From contig FWCC01000028.1 of NCBI GenBank assembly GCA_900169235.1, positions 91,957-155,956 on the forward strand: a stretch of DNA of 64,000 bases. Reading direction: 5' to 3'. Within the stretch, counting starts at the first letter, position 1, and the number at the start of each line of letters is the position of its first letter. The DNA comes from Zarea fungicola (Eukaryota > Ascomycota > Sordariomycetes > Hypocreales > Cordycipitaceae). The notes below the pieces were generated by a model, which did no database searches, was not told the DNA's origin, and saw only the letters and a program-made list of their open reading frames with translations. Below, in pieces: positions 1 to 11,837 of the stretch. The position numbers were made by a program, and so were the translations under genes.

Positions 1-702
1 ACGGCACAACCCACCAACCCCCCGTGCGTCCTGCGTCTTGCGTGCGTCGCTTGCCTGCAGATTTGTGCCATTTGTGCCATAGTGCCATTGTCGCTACACA
101 ACCACTCCTGCTCTGCTTTTGGCCTCTTGTCAAATCCTCCCATCATCAACACAGACGCGCCGTGTGCCCTTCCCACACACAGCACACACCTAGGCGCCCT
201 TGTGCTTTTCGTCTCCTTGCTTGACGACCTCCTCACACCCCTGCTCGCTGCGCCTTCTCCCACACCGAGTACTCCTACGCACCCTCTGCACTCTTACCTG
301 CAAACAAGTTCCAGTCCACGCCATCCGCATCGAAAAGCCACATCCCACCCCGGCTGGGCACAGCTCAATCTTGATTCTTTCTGCACACGCCTGCTCTCAC
401 GCCTGCTCTCTGTGCCTCCTTCCTCGTCCTAGCGCGCACTGCTTTGAACATCTAGTCTGTTCGCCAGTCTGTTCGCCGCTTCCAAGCTCCAATACCCGAC
501 CACGACTCCACGACTCCCTCTATACCATTACCGTTTATGCAACAGCCCTCTCTTCCACCGAATTCACTCGAGTGCTTCGTCTTGCCAACTCTCGAAATTC
601 CCAGACGCCCCTGACAGCTTTACCTGCCACCACACGGCCACTCGCCGGCCTCGATACCCTCAACTGGTTTGAACCCGGCCCCCGGCCCTCAGATCGACAG
701 AC
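1..702. other. Upstream leader/promoter of the LIM-RhoGAP gene
   Basis: This stretch is rich in C and T (many CCTC/CTCC and ACAC runs), as is usual for long 5' leaders of filamentous fungal genes. The open frames inside it are low-complexity Pro/Ser/Leu/His translations with no recognisable domain. I treat it as promoter plus 5' UTR of the gene starting at 703 and see no separate gene. Confidence 0.5.
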
Positions 703-3700
703 ATGACTTCCGTCGTCGATGAATATCTCGACGGTGCCCTCGATAATGACGACATTTTTCCCTGCAAAGGTTGCGGAGAGGTATGTATTCTACATCCTAC
801 ATGCAATGCCACTGGCCGGCCGTCCACCTACTAACCAACTCTCTTCCCCTCCAGATTCTCGAAGAAGGAAAGGCTTTCGAATTAGGTATGCAGCTATTCA
901 CCTTGCCGTTTTACCTGCCGTTTTACCTGCCGTTTTACCCTACCCTAATGCTACCCACTTGTTACCTGCTAACACCATTCAGCTGGTAACCGATGGCATC
1001 TCGACTGCTTCCGCTGCCACTCCTGCGGCACCCTCCTCGATTCCGACGCCAACCTCCTCCTCCTCGGCGACGGCTCCCTCATCTGCAACAACTGCACATA
1101 TACCTGCAACGCCTGCAACAACAAAATAGAGGACCTCGCCATCCTCACCGGAGATCAGGCCTTTTGCTCCACATGCTTTCGCTGCCGCAACTGCAAACGC
1201 AAAATCGAGAACCTGCGTTATGCGCGCACATCACAGGGCATCTTTTGCATGGACTGCCACGAAACCCTCATGGCTCGCCGACGGAAACGCGCCAAGGCCG
1301 CTGCCGCTGCAAAGGCCAGAGACAAGGAAAACTCACCCATGATCACCGACAAGTCCCTCCCTGCTCTGCCTCCAGAGAGTACCGCCGGCCAAGACCCTGC
1401 TGACCGGCACGATCCCGACTCGGACGCGGCCGGAAACACCTCCCCTCGCCCACACCATTCAGGCAAGAGCTCCAGAGCCGCCGCTCCCATCCCGGCCCGA
1501 TCGCCTGAGCGCCCCTCCATCGACGCAGCCGCCAGCAACAAGGAGACTCTCACCTTGCCCTCAAGCACCTACAGGAAGAATCGCAACTCCACCATTCTTC
1601 CCCCAAGCGGCCATGCCAGCAACCAGAATGACTCTCCCGATGGCTTCTACATCTCCGTCGCCCTCGATCCTAATCCCAGTCCAAACGGCTCCGCCAGAAC
1701 CCCGACAGAGGCTTTTGCTGATGCCTCCTTCAGAAAACCCAAGCCCGCCGCGGACAGGCGCCCTGATCCCGCCGCCTCGCCTCACATTGCATTCCAGGAA
1801 AAGAACCACCAGCAGTCTGCAAACCACATTGCGCAGGCCATGGCTCCCTCTCGCAAACTCTCCAAAAACGACAGGGATTCCATCAAGGCCTCGCCCGACA
1901 CGGATGAATCTCGACCCCCCGAGCCACCTCGTAGCAAGCGTCTGCCCGCCACACGCACCAACAGCTCCCAATCTTCATCCATTGACCAGCCAAACGGCAC
2001 ATCCCGGCCTCGCGCATCTCAGGATACTAGGCCCGCAGACGATGATGATGCCCCGGCCTCACCTGAGCCCAAGTTGCCTCGATCAGGCCCGGCCGGCCCC
2101 ATTCCCCGCAAGGAGGTGCCCTCTCTCACCCGTCCTCGTAAGTTTCCATGACCAACATCGGTTTCCCTCTTCAAAACATGTTGCTAACTCGGGCTCCAGC
2201 TATAAACGCCACAGAAAAGCCTGCACTAAGTGATACCTACATGCAACCCCGGGCCGCTCCCGCGCCTCCGGGCTCAAGAGGCTCTGTTGGAGCCAGAGAA
2301 GATGGTCAGTCTCCCAAAGTCTCGCCGAAACTACCTAGATGGAGTAGCGGCGCCGACTTTACGTTGGACGAGGACATGGCTAGAATCCTTGGCACGGATG
2401 AAGGCTCGTCCTCGCTCTTGCGTCGGGTTTCTAACGCGGTCCGACATGGTCGTACAGGCAGCATCGAGTCTAGCCACAACCCCCGGCAGAGCCACACTCG
2501 CAGCATAAGCGAGACTACGCGATCGACCCTCTCGCCCCGATGGTCTCGAACGCCCCTCGTCGACGATCACCTCGCCCACGACATTAGCGGCCCCATTGCA
2601 TTCAACAAGGGTGAGGATCCTGCCATGCTGAAGCGCCAGCTCAGAAACTCGGAACAGCGCGTCGCCGAGCTCGAGAGGCAGTTCAACACGGAAAAGAACC
2701 TGCAAACCCTCGACAAGAAGCTCGTAGAGAAGCGCAAGACTGTGTCCGTCTTGGATACCCAAGCTGAGATTATGATCCGTCAGCTGGAAGTCCTCGCCGG
2801 ATACGTCGAAAAGGCAAAGGAAACCAAGGCCCCCATTGACGTCCAGGAACTCGAAGACTCGGCCATCAAGGACTTTGTCAATAAGCTCGAGCGCGTCAAG
2901 GCCGCCATGTCGTCGGAAATCGAAGAGCTACACGAAGAACGCGATAAGCTCATGGAGGAGAGAAGTCAGGCAGTGGCCGACCGTGATCGCGCTCTCATGG
3001 AATTTGAGCAGCTTTCCTCCAAGAATGCCCAGCTGGCCGACATGAACAACGAAATGACGCATCAGATCCAGGAGCGTTTCAAGTCCCAAGTCGGCGGCAC
3101 ATCCAACGGCCTTGGCATCTATGGCCACCGCGGCGCCGCTGGCTCCAACGTCAACCTCGACACGGCCAGCATGACGACGGGTGCCACGCTTGTGCCGGAT
3201 GACGATGCCATTGTCGAGACTGGGCCTACCGTCGTCCACGTGCGCAAGGGCCAGGTCAAAAAGTTCAACTGGAAAAAGGGCTCCAAGACCATGGCGCAAA
3301 ACGTCGCCAAGGGTGTCAACCGTGCCGTCGTTGCCTTTCAGCAAAACGAACGCGAGCGCGGCCAGATGGGTGGACAGCCTGGCGGCCTAACTGCCGATAA
3401 CATAGGATTGCCATACAACATGACGGTCACCCAGGCAGACTTGTCCAGCACCATGCCTCTGGCGCACCCTGGCGCCGGCGGTCCAAACGCCGCCGCCAAC
3501 AAGCAGCAAGGCTTTGGCTTCTTTGGAAAGAAGACCAACATGCCCAAGTCGGTCTCTGCCAATGCCGTCATGGCTCCCGTCGCAGCTGAGCCCCCCACCA
3601 CATTGTTCGGCTCCGAACTCACCGAGCGCGCAGACCACGAGCGCCGACAAATACCAAGCGTAGTCACTCGCTGCATCGAGGAAGTCGAGCTGCGTGGCAT

Positions 3701-4260
3701 GGACCAGGAGGGCATCTACCGCAAGACTGGCGGCAACTCTCAGGTGAACCAAATCAAGGACGGCTTTGAAAAGAGCGAAAACTTTGACATTTCCGATCCC
3801 GATCTGGACATTACTGCCGTGACCAGTGTACTGAAGCAGTACTTCCGCAAGCTGCCGATGCCGCTGTTGACGTTTGATGTCTATGACCGTGTCTTGGAAT
3901 CAAATGGTACGTTTAAATTTTCCAAATATTATTAGTATTATTTGGATTATTTGGATTCTTGAAGCTAACAACTAGACAGCCATTTCCGACGAAGCAGAGC
4001 GCTGCTCGCAACTACGCAAGACGTTTGACATGATGCCTCAGAGCCACCGCGACTGCCTCGAGTTCCTCATGTTCCACTTGCAGCGTGTCGCCCAGCGCGA
4101 GCCGGAGAACCTCATGTCGCCCAAGAACCTGGCCGTCGTCTTTGCGCCCACGATTATGCGCGACTTGAGCATTGAGAGGGAAATGACTGACATGCATGCC
4201 AAGAATATTGCCGTGCAGTTTGTCATTGAAAACAGTCATATTATCTTTGAAGAGGCGTGA
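703..4260 (+). CDS. LIM-LIM-RhoGAP protein (Rga1-type Rho/Cdc42 GTPase-activating protein)
   Basis: Predicted GTPase-activating protein for a Rho/Cdc42-type GTPase, acting at the cortex in polarity and septation. Exons 703-780, 855-885, 983-2137, 2200-3906 and 3980-4260 give 1083 aa; all four introns have GT/AG ends and phases that join. Two LIM zinc modules fill the N terminus (CKGCGE, WHLDCFRC, CNNC, then CNAC, CFRCRNC, CMDC). A long Ser/Pro-rich low-complexity linker and a coiled coil (around 2620-3080) follow. The C-terminal RhoGAP domain shows the arginine-finger motif EGIYRKTGG and the block LMSPKNLAVVFAP. Two LIMs plus RhoGAP is the known layout of yeast Rga1/Rga2. The start was chosen because it places the first LIM cysteines in frame just after it. 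The specific target GTPase is inferred. Confidence 0.93.
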
Positions 4261-4897
4261 AACGACAAAAGAAGAATGGGTTGAATTTATATAAAACTGG
4301 TCTCTTTATGTTGGCATTGTGAAGCTTTGGGATGCCGTACTATTTTGTTTTGGTCGTTTCTGTTGAAAAGGGTGGGCCATGGGAGTTTTTTGCAATGCAG
4401 GTGAGAGATGGACAAAGATATCTCTCCAAATGCGCATTTCATGTCTTTTTTCTTCTTCTGTTGGGCTGTTGCTACTTGACGTTGAATTTCCTCGTTTGCG
4501 GCTACTTTTTTTTCTTATTCTTTTCTGCTTTCTCAGCGGCCCGACTGTTTCTTTTTTTTTTCATTCTTGTTTCTCATCTTTCTTTTTTTTTGGCGGAAAT
4601 GATTTGATTCTTCTTCGTGTTCATCTTGGCATTCGTCTTGCGTGAGTAGCAAAAACCTACCTAGTTATGATTTGGGTTTTTTATAAAGGAACATTGACAA
4701 ATACAACTACAACTACCTCTGATACTGTGATGAAAGTAGAAAGAACACAAGTTTACAATGTTTTTATATCTAATGATTCCATACATGATGATTTTCTCTC
4801 CCATTTACATATTTACATTCTCCCAGCAAGACGAAAACCTCCGGCGCCAAAAACACGACGAAAAATATACACAATTTTTAATCTCAAGGTGGTAAAG
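4261..4897. other. Convergent 3' intergenic region
   Basis: The RhoGAP gene (+) and STU1 (-) converge here. The stretch is T-rich (long T runs at 4500-4590) and would serve as 3' UTRs and polyadenylation regions on both strands. Open frames here are short and low-complexity; I see no gene. Confidence 0.5.
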
Positions 4898-7800
4898 TTA
4901 CGCCTGCTGCTCACGCTGACGCTTCACAATATAATAAGTAATCAGGCTCTTGGGATCATCCTTGACACCGCTGAGGGCTTCCCAAAACGTCACCTCGCCG
5001 ACACGCGCATGCAGCGCCACGCAAAACTTGACGGCATCCATGCGCACGCCCGAATCGGTCGACTCGAGGCAGTGGCCCGCCAATCCAGTCAGCTGCGCAA
5101 GCTCCGTCGCCGTGGGCTGAAACTCGGTGCGCTTGTCCAGCATCTCCTTAAGCACATGCAGACCCATGCTGAGGGTGCGGCACCCCTCCGTCGTCGCGTC
5201 CGTCATGTCCTGCAGCTGGCGCGTCAGCACAACCACAATCTCGGAGCCGTCGCCCAGGCCGACCAGCTCATCGGCCAGCAGCTCCAGGCCGCTGACCACG
5301 TGTGCCCGCGCGTCGTAGGCGCTGCGTGTCTGCAGCAGCGCCTCGAGGCCCTTGGAGATGTGTGGCTGAAAGTTTTCCTTTTGGTTCTTGAGCAGAAGCT
5401 TGATGGTGGCAAGAATCTGCGCCTTGATGTCTTGGGCCTTGTCCGCGGCCAGGCTGCTCAGAGGATTCTCAAGATACTTGAACAGCCCAAGTAAGAGGGC
5501 CTCGAACTTGTCATCCGTAAACACCGTCTTGCTGTCCCTGATGAGAGACTGCAGCTTGCGGAATCCGTGGACTTCAAGAGACATGGCCTTGATCTTGGCT
5601 ATGCCACTATCAAGGAGGCGAGAGTTTTGTCGCGTCTTGTCGGGAGAATCGGGCTCGGCAGGAGCGGCAGTCACTTCGGCTGCCTTTTGAAGCCTGGCCG
5701 CATCCTCGTTGACAGGCTTGTCCTCCAAAACAGGAATGGACAGCTCAGGCTTGGGCGTTGTCTGCATCTCCGTATCCGGGTCCTCATACACTGTCAGGGG
5801 CTCAGCATGGCGCTGTGGCTCGACTTGGCGTACGATTGTGGCCATCACTGGCGTTGGTGAATCAGGGACCTCCGCATCAACGAGATCATCTGTATCGACC
5901 ACAATGGTAGAGGCTGATTCAAGGCTGGGCATGCTCGGCACGACGAGGCTAATATCCTCGTTGCCCTTGGTAGGTGAGGGTCGTAGCGCAAGGGGTCTTC
6001 CAGGGCTAAGGCGTGCTGGGCTTGAACCGAGCATCTCCTCGTGAGGCATTCGTGGCTTCCCAGGGCTAGTCCGGGGCGAGACGACTCTCGGCTTGGCCCC
6101 GGTTCTCGAAGTCGGCGAAGGAATACTAGAGTCACTATTATGGGAAACATGGCCAGGGCGGGTGCGGGAGACGAGCTTCTTTGGCGTCGTATCCTTGACT
6201 CTCGGTGTCTGGCCTCTGGTTTTGAGCAACTCGGGGCTATTGATCTCTATTGATCCAGGTTGGTCGCGCACGGAATACGGGCCGGCAGTGGCAGGTCGGG
6301 TCATCTCTGGACGTCTCCTGGACGGTCGCATTGGTGCAACGGACATGCCACCAGCATTGACAGATATGGTGGATTCCGGTCGTGTTCTTGATACTGGCTT
6401 TGGTGCGGCGGCCGAATGCGTGGAGAGTGTGGATTGGCTGGACGAGTGTGAGGTAGGGCGAACGGGTGATAGCTGGGCCATTGCAGAGCCAGGACGAGGC
6501 GGTAACTTTTGGGCAGCCATGGCCCTTTTCTGCGCCAGCATTGTCTCGCGAATGTTGGGTCTGCTGGTCGTCTTTGACCTGGAAAGGCTGCTGCCGGGTC
6601 GAGCAGCTTCTGTTTTCTTGGGAGAGTTTGGATTGCTGGGGTCCTTGTTGAGAAGCTTCTGCGCTGTGGCATCCAAATCTTCCATTATACTAGGCCAATG
6701 AGATTAGTTTGATTCGTCAAAGAGGTAGACAAAACTCACGCATCAGCTCGGGCAGGCCACACTGCCCAAAAGGTCCAATATGTAGCACGCATCTTTTCTC
6801 GAACACCTGGGTTGGCATCGGCAAGGCCCTTCTTCAGACACTTTTCCATGAGGTCGACTCCGCCCGTATGCTCAATATGGTGCTTGTTGCCCTCGACCTT
6901 TCTGATCATTGTCTTGAGCCAAACGGATGTGTACAGCCGAGGCTGAACATTCTTGTCCTGGCATGCGCCCCAAATGTGTTGCATCAGTCGAGGAGTGTAT
7001 GAAAGGCGGCTGAATAACGTGTCAATGGTGGTACATGCCATTTGTGAAGCAATCTTCTTGGTGGCTGCAGTCATCTTAAGGAGAGCCTGCATCAGCAATT
7101 CGGCCATGGGTTCCATGGCGGGGCCAAAGGTAAGAGCAATGTCTTCAATCAGGGCGCAGGCTTCCTTGGACAAGCTTGTTCTGAGCGAAGTCAGAGACTT
7201 GAGAATGCCGTCAAGCATGGCGCGCAAGCCATTGAGAAACGTGTCGTGAAAGTCTGACGCGGCGTTTCCGGCATTGAGTCGACGCAAAGTAGTCATGCCC
7301 TGCTCTCGCTTCTGCCAATTCTGCTCTGTTTCACGACCCTCGTACTCCCAAGCCATGCTTTTGAAGACGTCGTCCAGCTCACGGTTGGTGTTGACATATT
7401 GGGGTTCGACAGGGTCTGACTGGGACTCGGTGACAGCGGGAGTGATTGGGCGCTCAACCGATACGGACGAAACACTGGCGGCAAGATGAGGCCGGCTCGT
7501 CGTGGTGGGTGGAGCGGGCGCAGACGGTGTCTCTGAGCGGGTTCCGCCGGGAGCCAGTTCCTTAACAATGGCTTGCTCAATGGCTGGACGGACTTTATAG
7601 TTTTTGAGTTGTCGCTTCAGATCCGACTTGGCGGTATTGGGCGCATTTCTGCATGGCAGTTAGCATGATGCGGCAGAAGAATGTGACTACCCACGTACCG
7701 GAAGAGCTCGATAACAGTGTGCTTGGCGGCATCGCGAACCATGCCGTCGGCATCCTCGAGCAGCTCCATAAGCAGTGGTACGTAAGTGCGGAACTGCAGT

Positions 7801-8336
7801 CCATGCTCTTGGTGCATCTGCGCACGATTAGCTACAAGGTTTTTAAGTCTGACAGTGGTCGCATTGCCTACCTCTAGCAGCCACTGCAATGAAGCTTCTT
7901 TGGCGCGGGGATTCTTTCCAGACATGGCCATGGTGCGAACCATGCGCTCAACCTCGCCAGGATTCACAGCATATATGGTGATGAGGGCCTGTGACGCAAG
8001 GGTACGGTACTTGTCCTTCTGGTCGCCAAGCTTCTCGATAATGACGGGCAGCGTGCGAACGGCCTCCTTTCCAATGTGCTTGGGTTCCTGGCGCGAGAGG
8101 CGAGTCAGGAGATGACCGAGGGCAGTGAAGCCGGCATTGACGAGGGCAGCGTGCTGTGAGGTGCTCGCAGTGCGCAGGCCTTCAAAGAGCTGTGCGATGC
8201 AGGGCTCGGGGACATTGTGCTGTTTGATGGCAGACTTGACGGCGGTCACCATCTGGACCTTGTTGTCGAGAGCGGCATCGCTGCGTAGAATGGTCAGCAA
8301 GTCGGCGACCTGCTTATCGGTGAGCCGGTCAGCCAT
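4898..8336 (-). CDS. STU1: STU1 / CLASP-family microtubule plus-end stabilising protein
   Basis: CLASP family protein that binds microtubules and stabilises the mitotic spindle. Exons on the minus strand are 8336-7872, 7817-7699, 7648-6740 and 6689-4898, giving 1094 aa; intron phases agree and the introns are about 50 nt. The N terminus (MADRLTDKQVADLLTILR) matches the start of fungal Stu1 proteins and leads into HEAT/TOG-type helical repeats (ALVNAGFTALGHLLTRL, PVIIEKLGDQKDKYR). A second helical CLASP_N-type domain is followed by a long Ser/Pro/Arg-rich basic region (microtubule binding in the family) and a C-terminal helical repeat domain. An upstream in-frame extension is open, but the chosen ATG fits family length and sequence. 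Antisense open frames across this gene are shadows. Confidence 0.92.
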
Positions 8337-9670
8337 GGCAAGTGGCAGTGGCACGCGAGTTTCTCCTTGACAATGTCGAGCTGCAGTGGTGTAGAGTTGA
8401 TGGGCGGTCTTGAGGTCGCAGCGCGAGCTGACCTTGTCGGTGCGACAGCTGGGCCAAACGGTCAGCAAAGGACAGGCAAACAATTAAACGGCAGGAACAG
8501 CTAGGCAATGATGATATCTGCATGCACCTGCCGGGAGCAGCCAAGGGTGCTTTTCCAGATTCGAAAAGCGAGACACGCCGGGGTCGTATCAGGGGGGAGA
8601 TTAAGGGTGCTCACTTAAAAGAAGGAGGGGTCGGTTCCCGTTCCCGCCTTGGTTGGTTGGTGGTTTTGGTGGTTGTGCACGCGGGCGGACGTTGCGCTAC
8701 GTGTCTAAAGCTAAATGTCAGAGACTCGGGCAAGAAAAGTGAGTTTGTTTCGCGACTGGTGCTGTCATTTGGGAAATCGGCAGGATCTTGGGGCCGTGTG
8801 AATGGGCGACGATGCCAGCAGGACGTTGTTGCGCCTAAAAGGCGGCGAGCCAATATTTACTATTTGGTGGTTTACATACTGGACGACGCCAGGACAACCG
8901 GTACCTGGCGCAGCCACTAGGGGACCTGTGTGACCAGGAGATGGAGGGGCATTGGCCATGTACCGAGCAGGTACCCGCCGTCCCACAACCGTCCAACGCG
9001 TTTGTTGCTGCCCGTCGCCCCGCCAATCCAAAGCTTTGTGTACGCCTACCCTATACTGCATCCTTTGACACGGACGCAGACCTTGCAGGCCCTGAGGCAG
9101 GAGAGGATAAAGTTGAGTTGAGAATAAATGTGGTTTAAGGACTGTATTTGTGGGCAAACAAAACCAGGTTTATTGAGGTATGCTCTTGGCAGAATACCGA
9201 CATGGTGGGGATCGTCTTCAACAGCGTCCAACCTTGTTGACAACCCCTCATATAGTAAACATCAGCATGACTGAAACTCTGTTTCCCGCCGACAGTAGAC
9301 GCTGTTAATCTACGAGAACGAAGTGCTAAGCAGTCAAATAAACCGACATTCCAACCTCACCCAATTCACTGTCCGCGTCGGCTTACTCTACATCTAATTG
9401 ACATGACACACTGGAGAAACACGGCTCTATCGTTGTGACTTTGATAATTTATTGATCCAAGCGAGACATTCGACCCAATAATCAATATGAACCGTTTGTA
9501 TTGCCACTGATGCATGTTGAATTCATCTGTGTAAGTGCTCCATCACCCTCGCAGTACGTGATGGATAGACTTTGAATTTTTTTTTTTCTTTTCGTTGTTC
9601 TTTCTTCCTTTTCTGAACAAATAAATGTCAGTATTCCTGCAAAATTCATCGGATAATTGATGTTGAATCC
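8337..9670. other. Intergenic region upstream of STU1
   Basis: About 1.3 kb between the STU1 start and the 3' end of the epimerase-like gene. It should hold the STU1 promoter and 5' UTR near 8337-8700. Open frames at 8522-8920 and 8765-9157 overlap on opposite strands and have no domain-like composition. A T-run lies at 9578-9590. No gene is supported. Confidence 0.45.
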
Positions 9671-10639
9671 CTATTCGCTGCCTTCCCTTGCTGCCTTCCA
9701 GGCAAGCACAATCTGAGGCAGGTTGCGCACAAAATCACGACGAAGAGGGGTCCAGCCGAGCTGGGATCGCGCCCTGTTGGACGTCACATTGGAAACCAGC
9801 GCCAAAGCCTCGAGGAACGGATTACCCATCGTGCCCAGATAGACAATTTCCCCCTTGGCCCCGAGCACACGCTTGCTCTCCTCCATCACGGTGGTAATCT
9901 CGACCGTCTCGCCCACGAGGTCAAAGACGGGCCAGGACCCAAGACGTCCGAGCTGACCAATGGCCGCGACAAAGCCGCCCGCCACGTCGTCCACATGCGT
10001 GACACCCGTGCGGGAGGTCTTGTCCGCCGGCACCTGGATGGCAGTATCGGTGCCGGCCGTGGCGGCAAGCAGCGGCTCCCACCAGGTCGACCAGGCCCAC
10101 GAGCCGCGGCCGTAGATGGCACCGGGGCGCAGGACGGCCACGTCCAGCACGTCCTGGGCGGCCACGACGGCCTGCTCGTGGGCAGGGCGCCAGGACACGG
10201 CGGTGGCGGGCTTGTCCGCGGCGGACTTTGTGCCTGGAACCATGGTGTCGTCGACACGCACGTCACCCGACGAGCCATGCACCCAGACGCCGGAGCAGTA
10301 GACGAGACCGAGCTTGGGGCCTACGGCGCCGTCTGCGGCGAGGTTTTGGCGGCGCTCTTTGGCGGCCTCGAGCACCTGCTGGAGGACAAAGCCGGCGTCC
10401 TCGTAGCCCTGGGAGGCATCGACAATCACATTGATGCGATGCTCCGCAATGGCCGACTTGATGAAGCCAGGATCACGAAATTGCCCGACAAGAGGAGTAA
10501 TCTCGTTTTCTAGAAGCTTGTTGCTCTTCTTCGCATCACGCGTAGTGGCAAAAACGGCGTAGTTGCCGGTACGGAGAAGGGCCTGGCCAAGTGCAAGGCC
10601 AAGGTAACCGGCACCACCAAGAATGAGAACTTTGGACAT
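9671..10639 (-). CDS. NAD(P)-dependent epimerase/dehydratase-like protein (extended SDR fold)
   Basis: A single-exon gene of 322 aa. The protein opens with MSKVLILGGAGYLGLALGQA, a Rossmann dinucleotide-binding loop (GGAGYLG, the GxxGxxG pattern of extended or atypical SDRs). It continues with conserved blocks such as LVYCSGVWVHG and AVLRPGAIYGRG, typical of NAD-dependent epimerases and dihydroflavonol-reductase-like proteins. No strict YxxxK motif is apparent, so it may be an atypical SDR; substrate is unknown. The ATG at 10639 was chosen because the Rossmann strand starts three residues later; the open frame extends 26 codons upstream. It lies between STU1 and a tRNA gene, which gives no functional hint. 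Confidence 0.82.
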   Translation of the reverse strand: MSKVLILGGAGYLGLALGQALLRTGNYAVFATTRDAKKSNKLLENEITPLVGQFRDPGFIKSAIAEHRINVIVDASQGYEDAGFVLQQVLEAAKERRQNLAADGAVGPKLGLVYCSGVWVHGSSGDVRVDDTMVPGTKSAADKPATAVSWRPAHEQAVVAAQDVLDVAVLRPGAIYGRGSWAWSTWWEPLLAATAGTDTAIQVPADKTSRTGVTHVDDVAGGFVAAIGQLGRLGSWPVFDLVGETVEITTVMEESKRVLGAKGEIVYLGTMGNPFLEALALVSNVTSNRARSQLGWTPLRRDFVRNLPQIVLAWKAAREGSE

Positions 10640-11544
10640 GATGAGAATGTGAATTTGATGTATTGCTTGAGTTGATAGTGTGTAAATTGCTGTTGTTTTT
10701 GCTACGGAGGAGGGCACTCAAAGCCCTTCTTATATGCCTGTAGACTGCACACTTGCGCCTTTAATATACCTGAAGCTGAAGCTGAAAGTATACTTGCCTA
10801 ACCTCTGAAGAGGTTCCTTTGATGCCTCTCGTAGACATTGCCGCCACAGCGTGCTACGTACATGATAATCTCTCAAGGTGGCAGGCTTACAAATATCAAG
10901 ACAACGGAAATGTTGCCACTATTCGCTCTCAAAATCCGACGTAGCAGCAAGGGAATTATACACGTCTTGTTGAAGCTTAATCCGTTTTCTTGCTTCTTCG
11001 GCTTAATCGTGCCGTGTGGCGGGCTCCGTTGGCTTTGGTGCAGTGGGTGGTGCAATTACCAAGATTTTGGGCTGACAAACTCGAGGAACCGGTCGGATAT
11101 ACTGGCGCAACTCCGACATATGATAATAGTTAATTATTGTCCACCTAATTTTTAGAAGAGCTGACCATCTTGCCAACGTAACAGATGCTGCCTTGTTTCT
11201 CGTTTACTTCGTATGTAAACGGGTGTTTCTACAGTAAGCAATTAATTTCATGGCGCCAGGGCTGAACTATCGCCGCGGTCGAGATCCAATAAGAGTTGCG
11301 AATGCTTGTAGTAATGCTGCTTAGTGGCAACGAGAGCCACGATGCCGGGCTTGTCATTTTTAATATCAATTACATAGTCTCGACCTTATTCAAGGCGGAG
11401 ACTTCCGTCCGCCTATTAGAGTTCCTGTCTCGAGTTTACTGATCACTCGACATGCCAAGCAGCTCTTTAGAATCAATTCAAGAACATTATCAAGTAAGCC
11501 AATAATTTTGTACATTCAACTACAGTACGAAAAATAAAAAAAAA

Positions 11545-11576
<32 letters not shown>

Positions 11577-11674
11577 AACAACACCAAAGTCCAAATTCCA
11601 CTGATTGACTTGCGCGCGACGAGCCAAACAGGGAGTGGCTGCACCAAAAGGCGCTAACACAAGAATTGAGGACC
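10640..11674. other. Intergenic region with an (A7-8 T)n simple repeat
   Basis: Promoter of the epimerase-like gene lies at the left. The rest has no coding signal. Near 11528-11578 there is a short tandem array of A-runs separated by single Ts, a simple-sequence repeat. The Pol III trailer of the neighbouring tRNA gene begins at its right edge. Confidence 0.5.
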
Positions 11675-11681
11675 AAAAAAA
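11675..11681 (-). terminator. RNA polymerase III terminator of tRNA-Trp copy A
   Basis: Seven consecutive T on the minus strand, about 20 nt past the mature 3' end of the tRNA at 11702. A T-run of four or more is the standard Pol III stop. A short hairpin (CACC/GGTG) lies between tRNA and T-run and is also present at copy B. Confidence 0.75.
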
Positions 11682-11701
11682 TAGCACCGAAAGGTGGGAA
11701 T

Positions 11702-11837
11702 TGAACCCAAGGCGATTCGAACGCCTACTGTGTGGATGTTAGACAATGCCTCGCAGAAAGTCTCAAGAGTAGAAACGTACACCTTCAGGAAATTCCAGGA
11801 ACTGGAATCTGACGCGCTACCGTTGCGCCATGGGTCC
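11702..11837 (-). tRNA. tRNA-Trp(CCA), copy A, with anticodon-loop intron and a GT-AG type intron in the variable loop
   Basis: Read on the minus strand: acceptor GGACCCA (11837-11831), D arm GCGC-AACGGTA-GCGC, anticodon stem TCAGA and loop TTCCAG with anticodon CCA at 11805-11803. An 11-nt intron at 11801-11791 sits at the usual 37/38 position and can pair with the anticodon. The 3' anticodon strand CCTGA and variable-loop AGGT follow. Next comes a 53-nt block (11780-11728) beginning GTACGT and ending CTAACATCCACACAG. The last part is T, T arm AGGCG-TTCGAAT-CGCCT, TGGGTTC pairing with the acceptor (one G-U), and discriminator A. Without the two inserts the molecule folds as a standard tRNA-Trp with a five-base variable loop; the only defect seen is an A-C mismatch at the anticodon stem end. 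A TATAAAA-like box lies about 30-40 nt upstream. The B box lies intact in the T loop. Whether the variable-loop block is spliced is inference. Confidence 0.85.

Noticed and set aside
4667..6701. Open frames on the plus strand across STU1
   Set aside because: They are antisense shadows of the STU1 last exon; the minus frame has the domain match and consistent introns.
8522..9157. Open frames upstream of STU1 on both strands
   Set aside because: They overlap one another in opposite directions, have no domain-like composition and sit in the STU1 promoter region.
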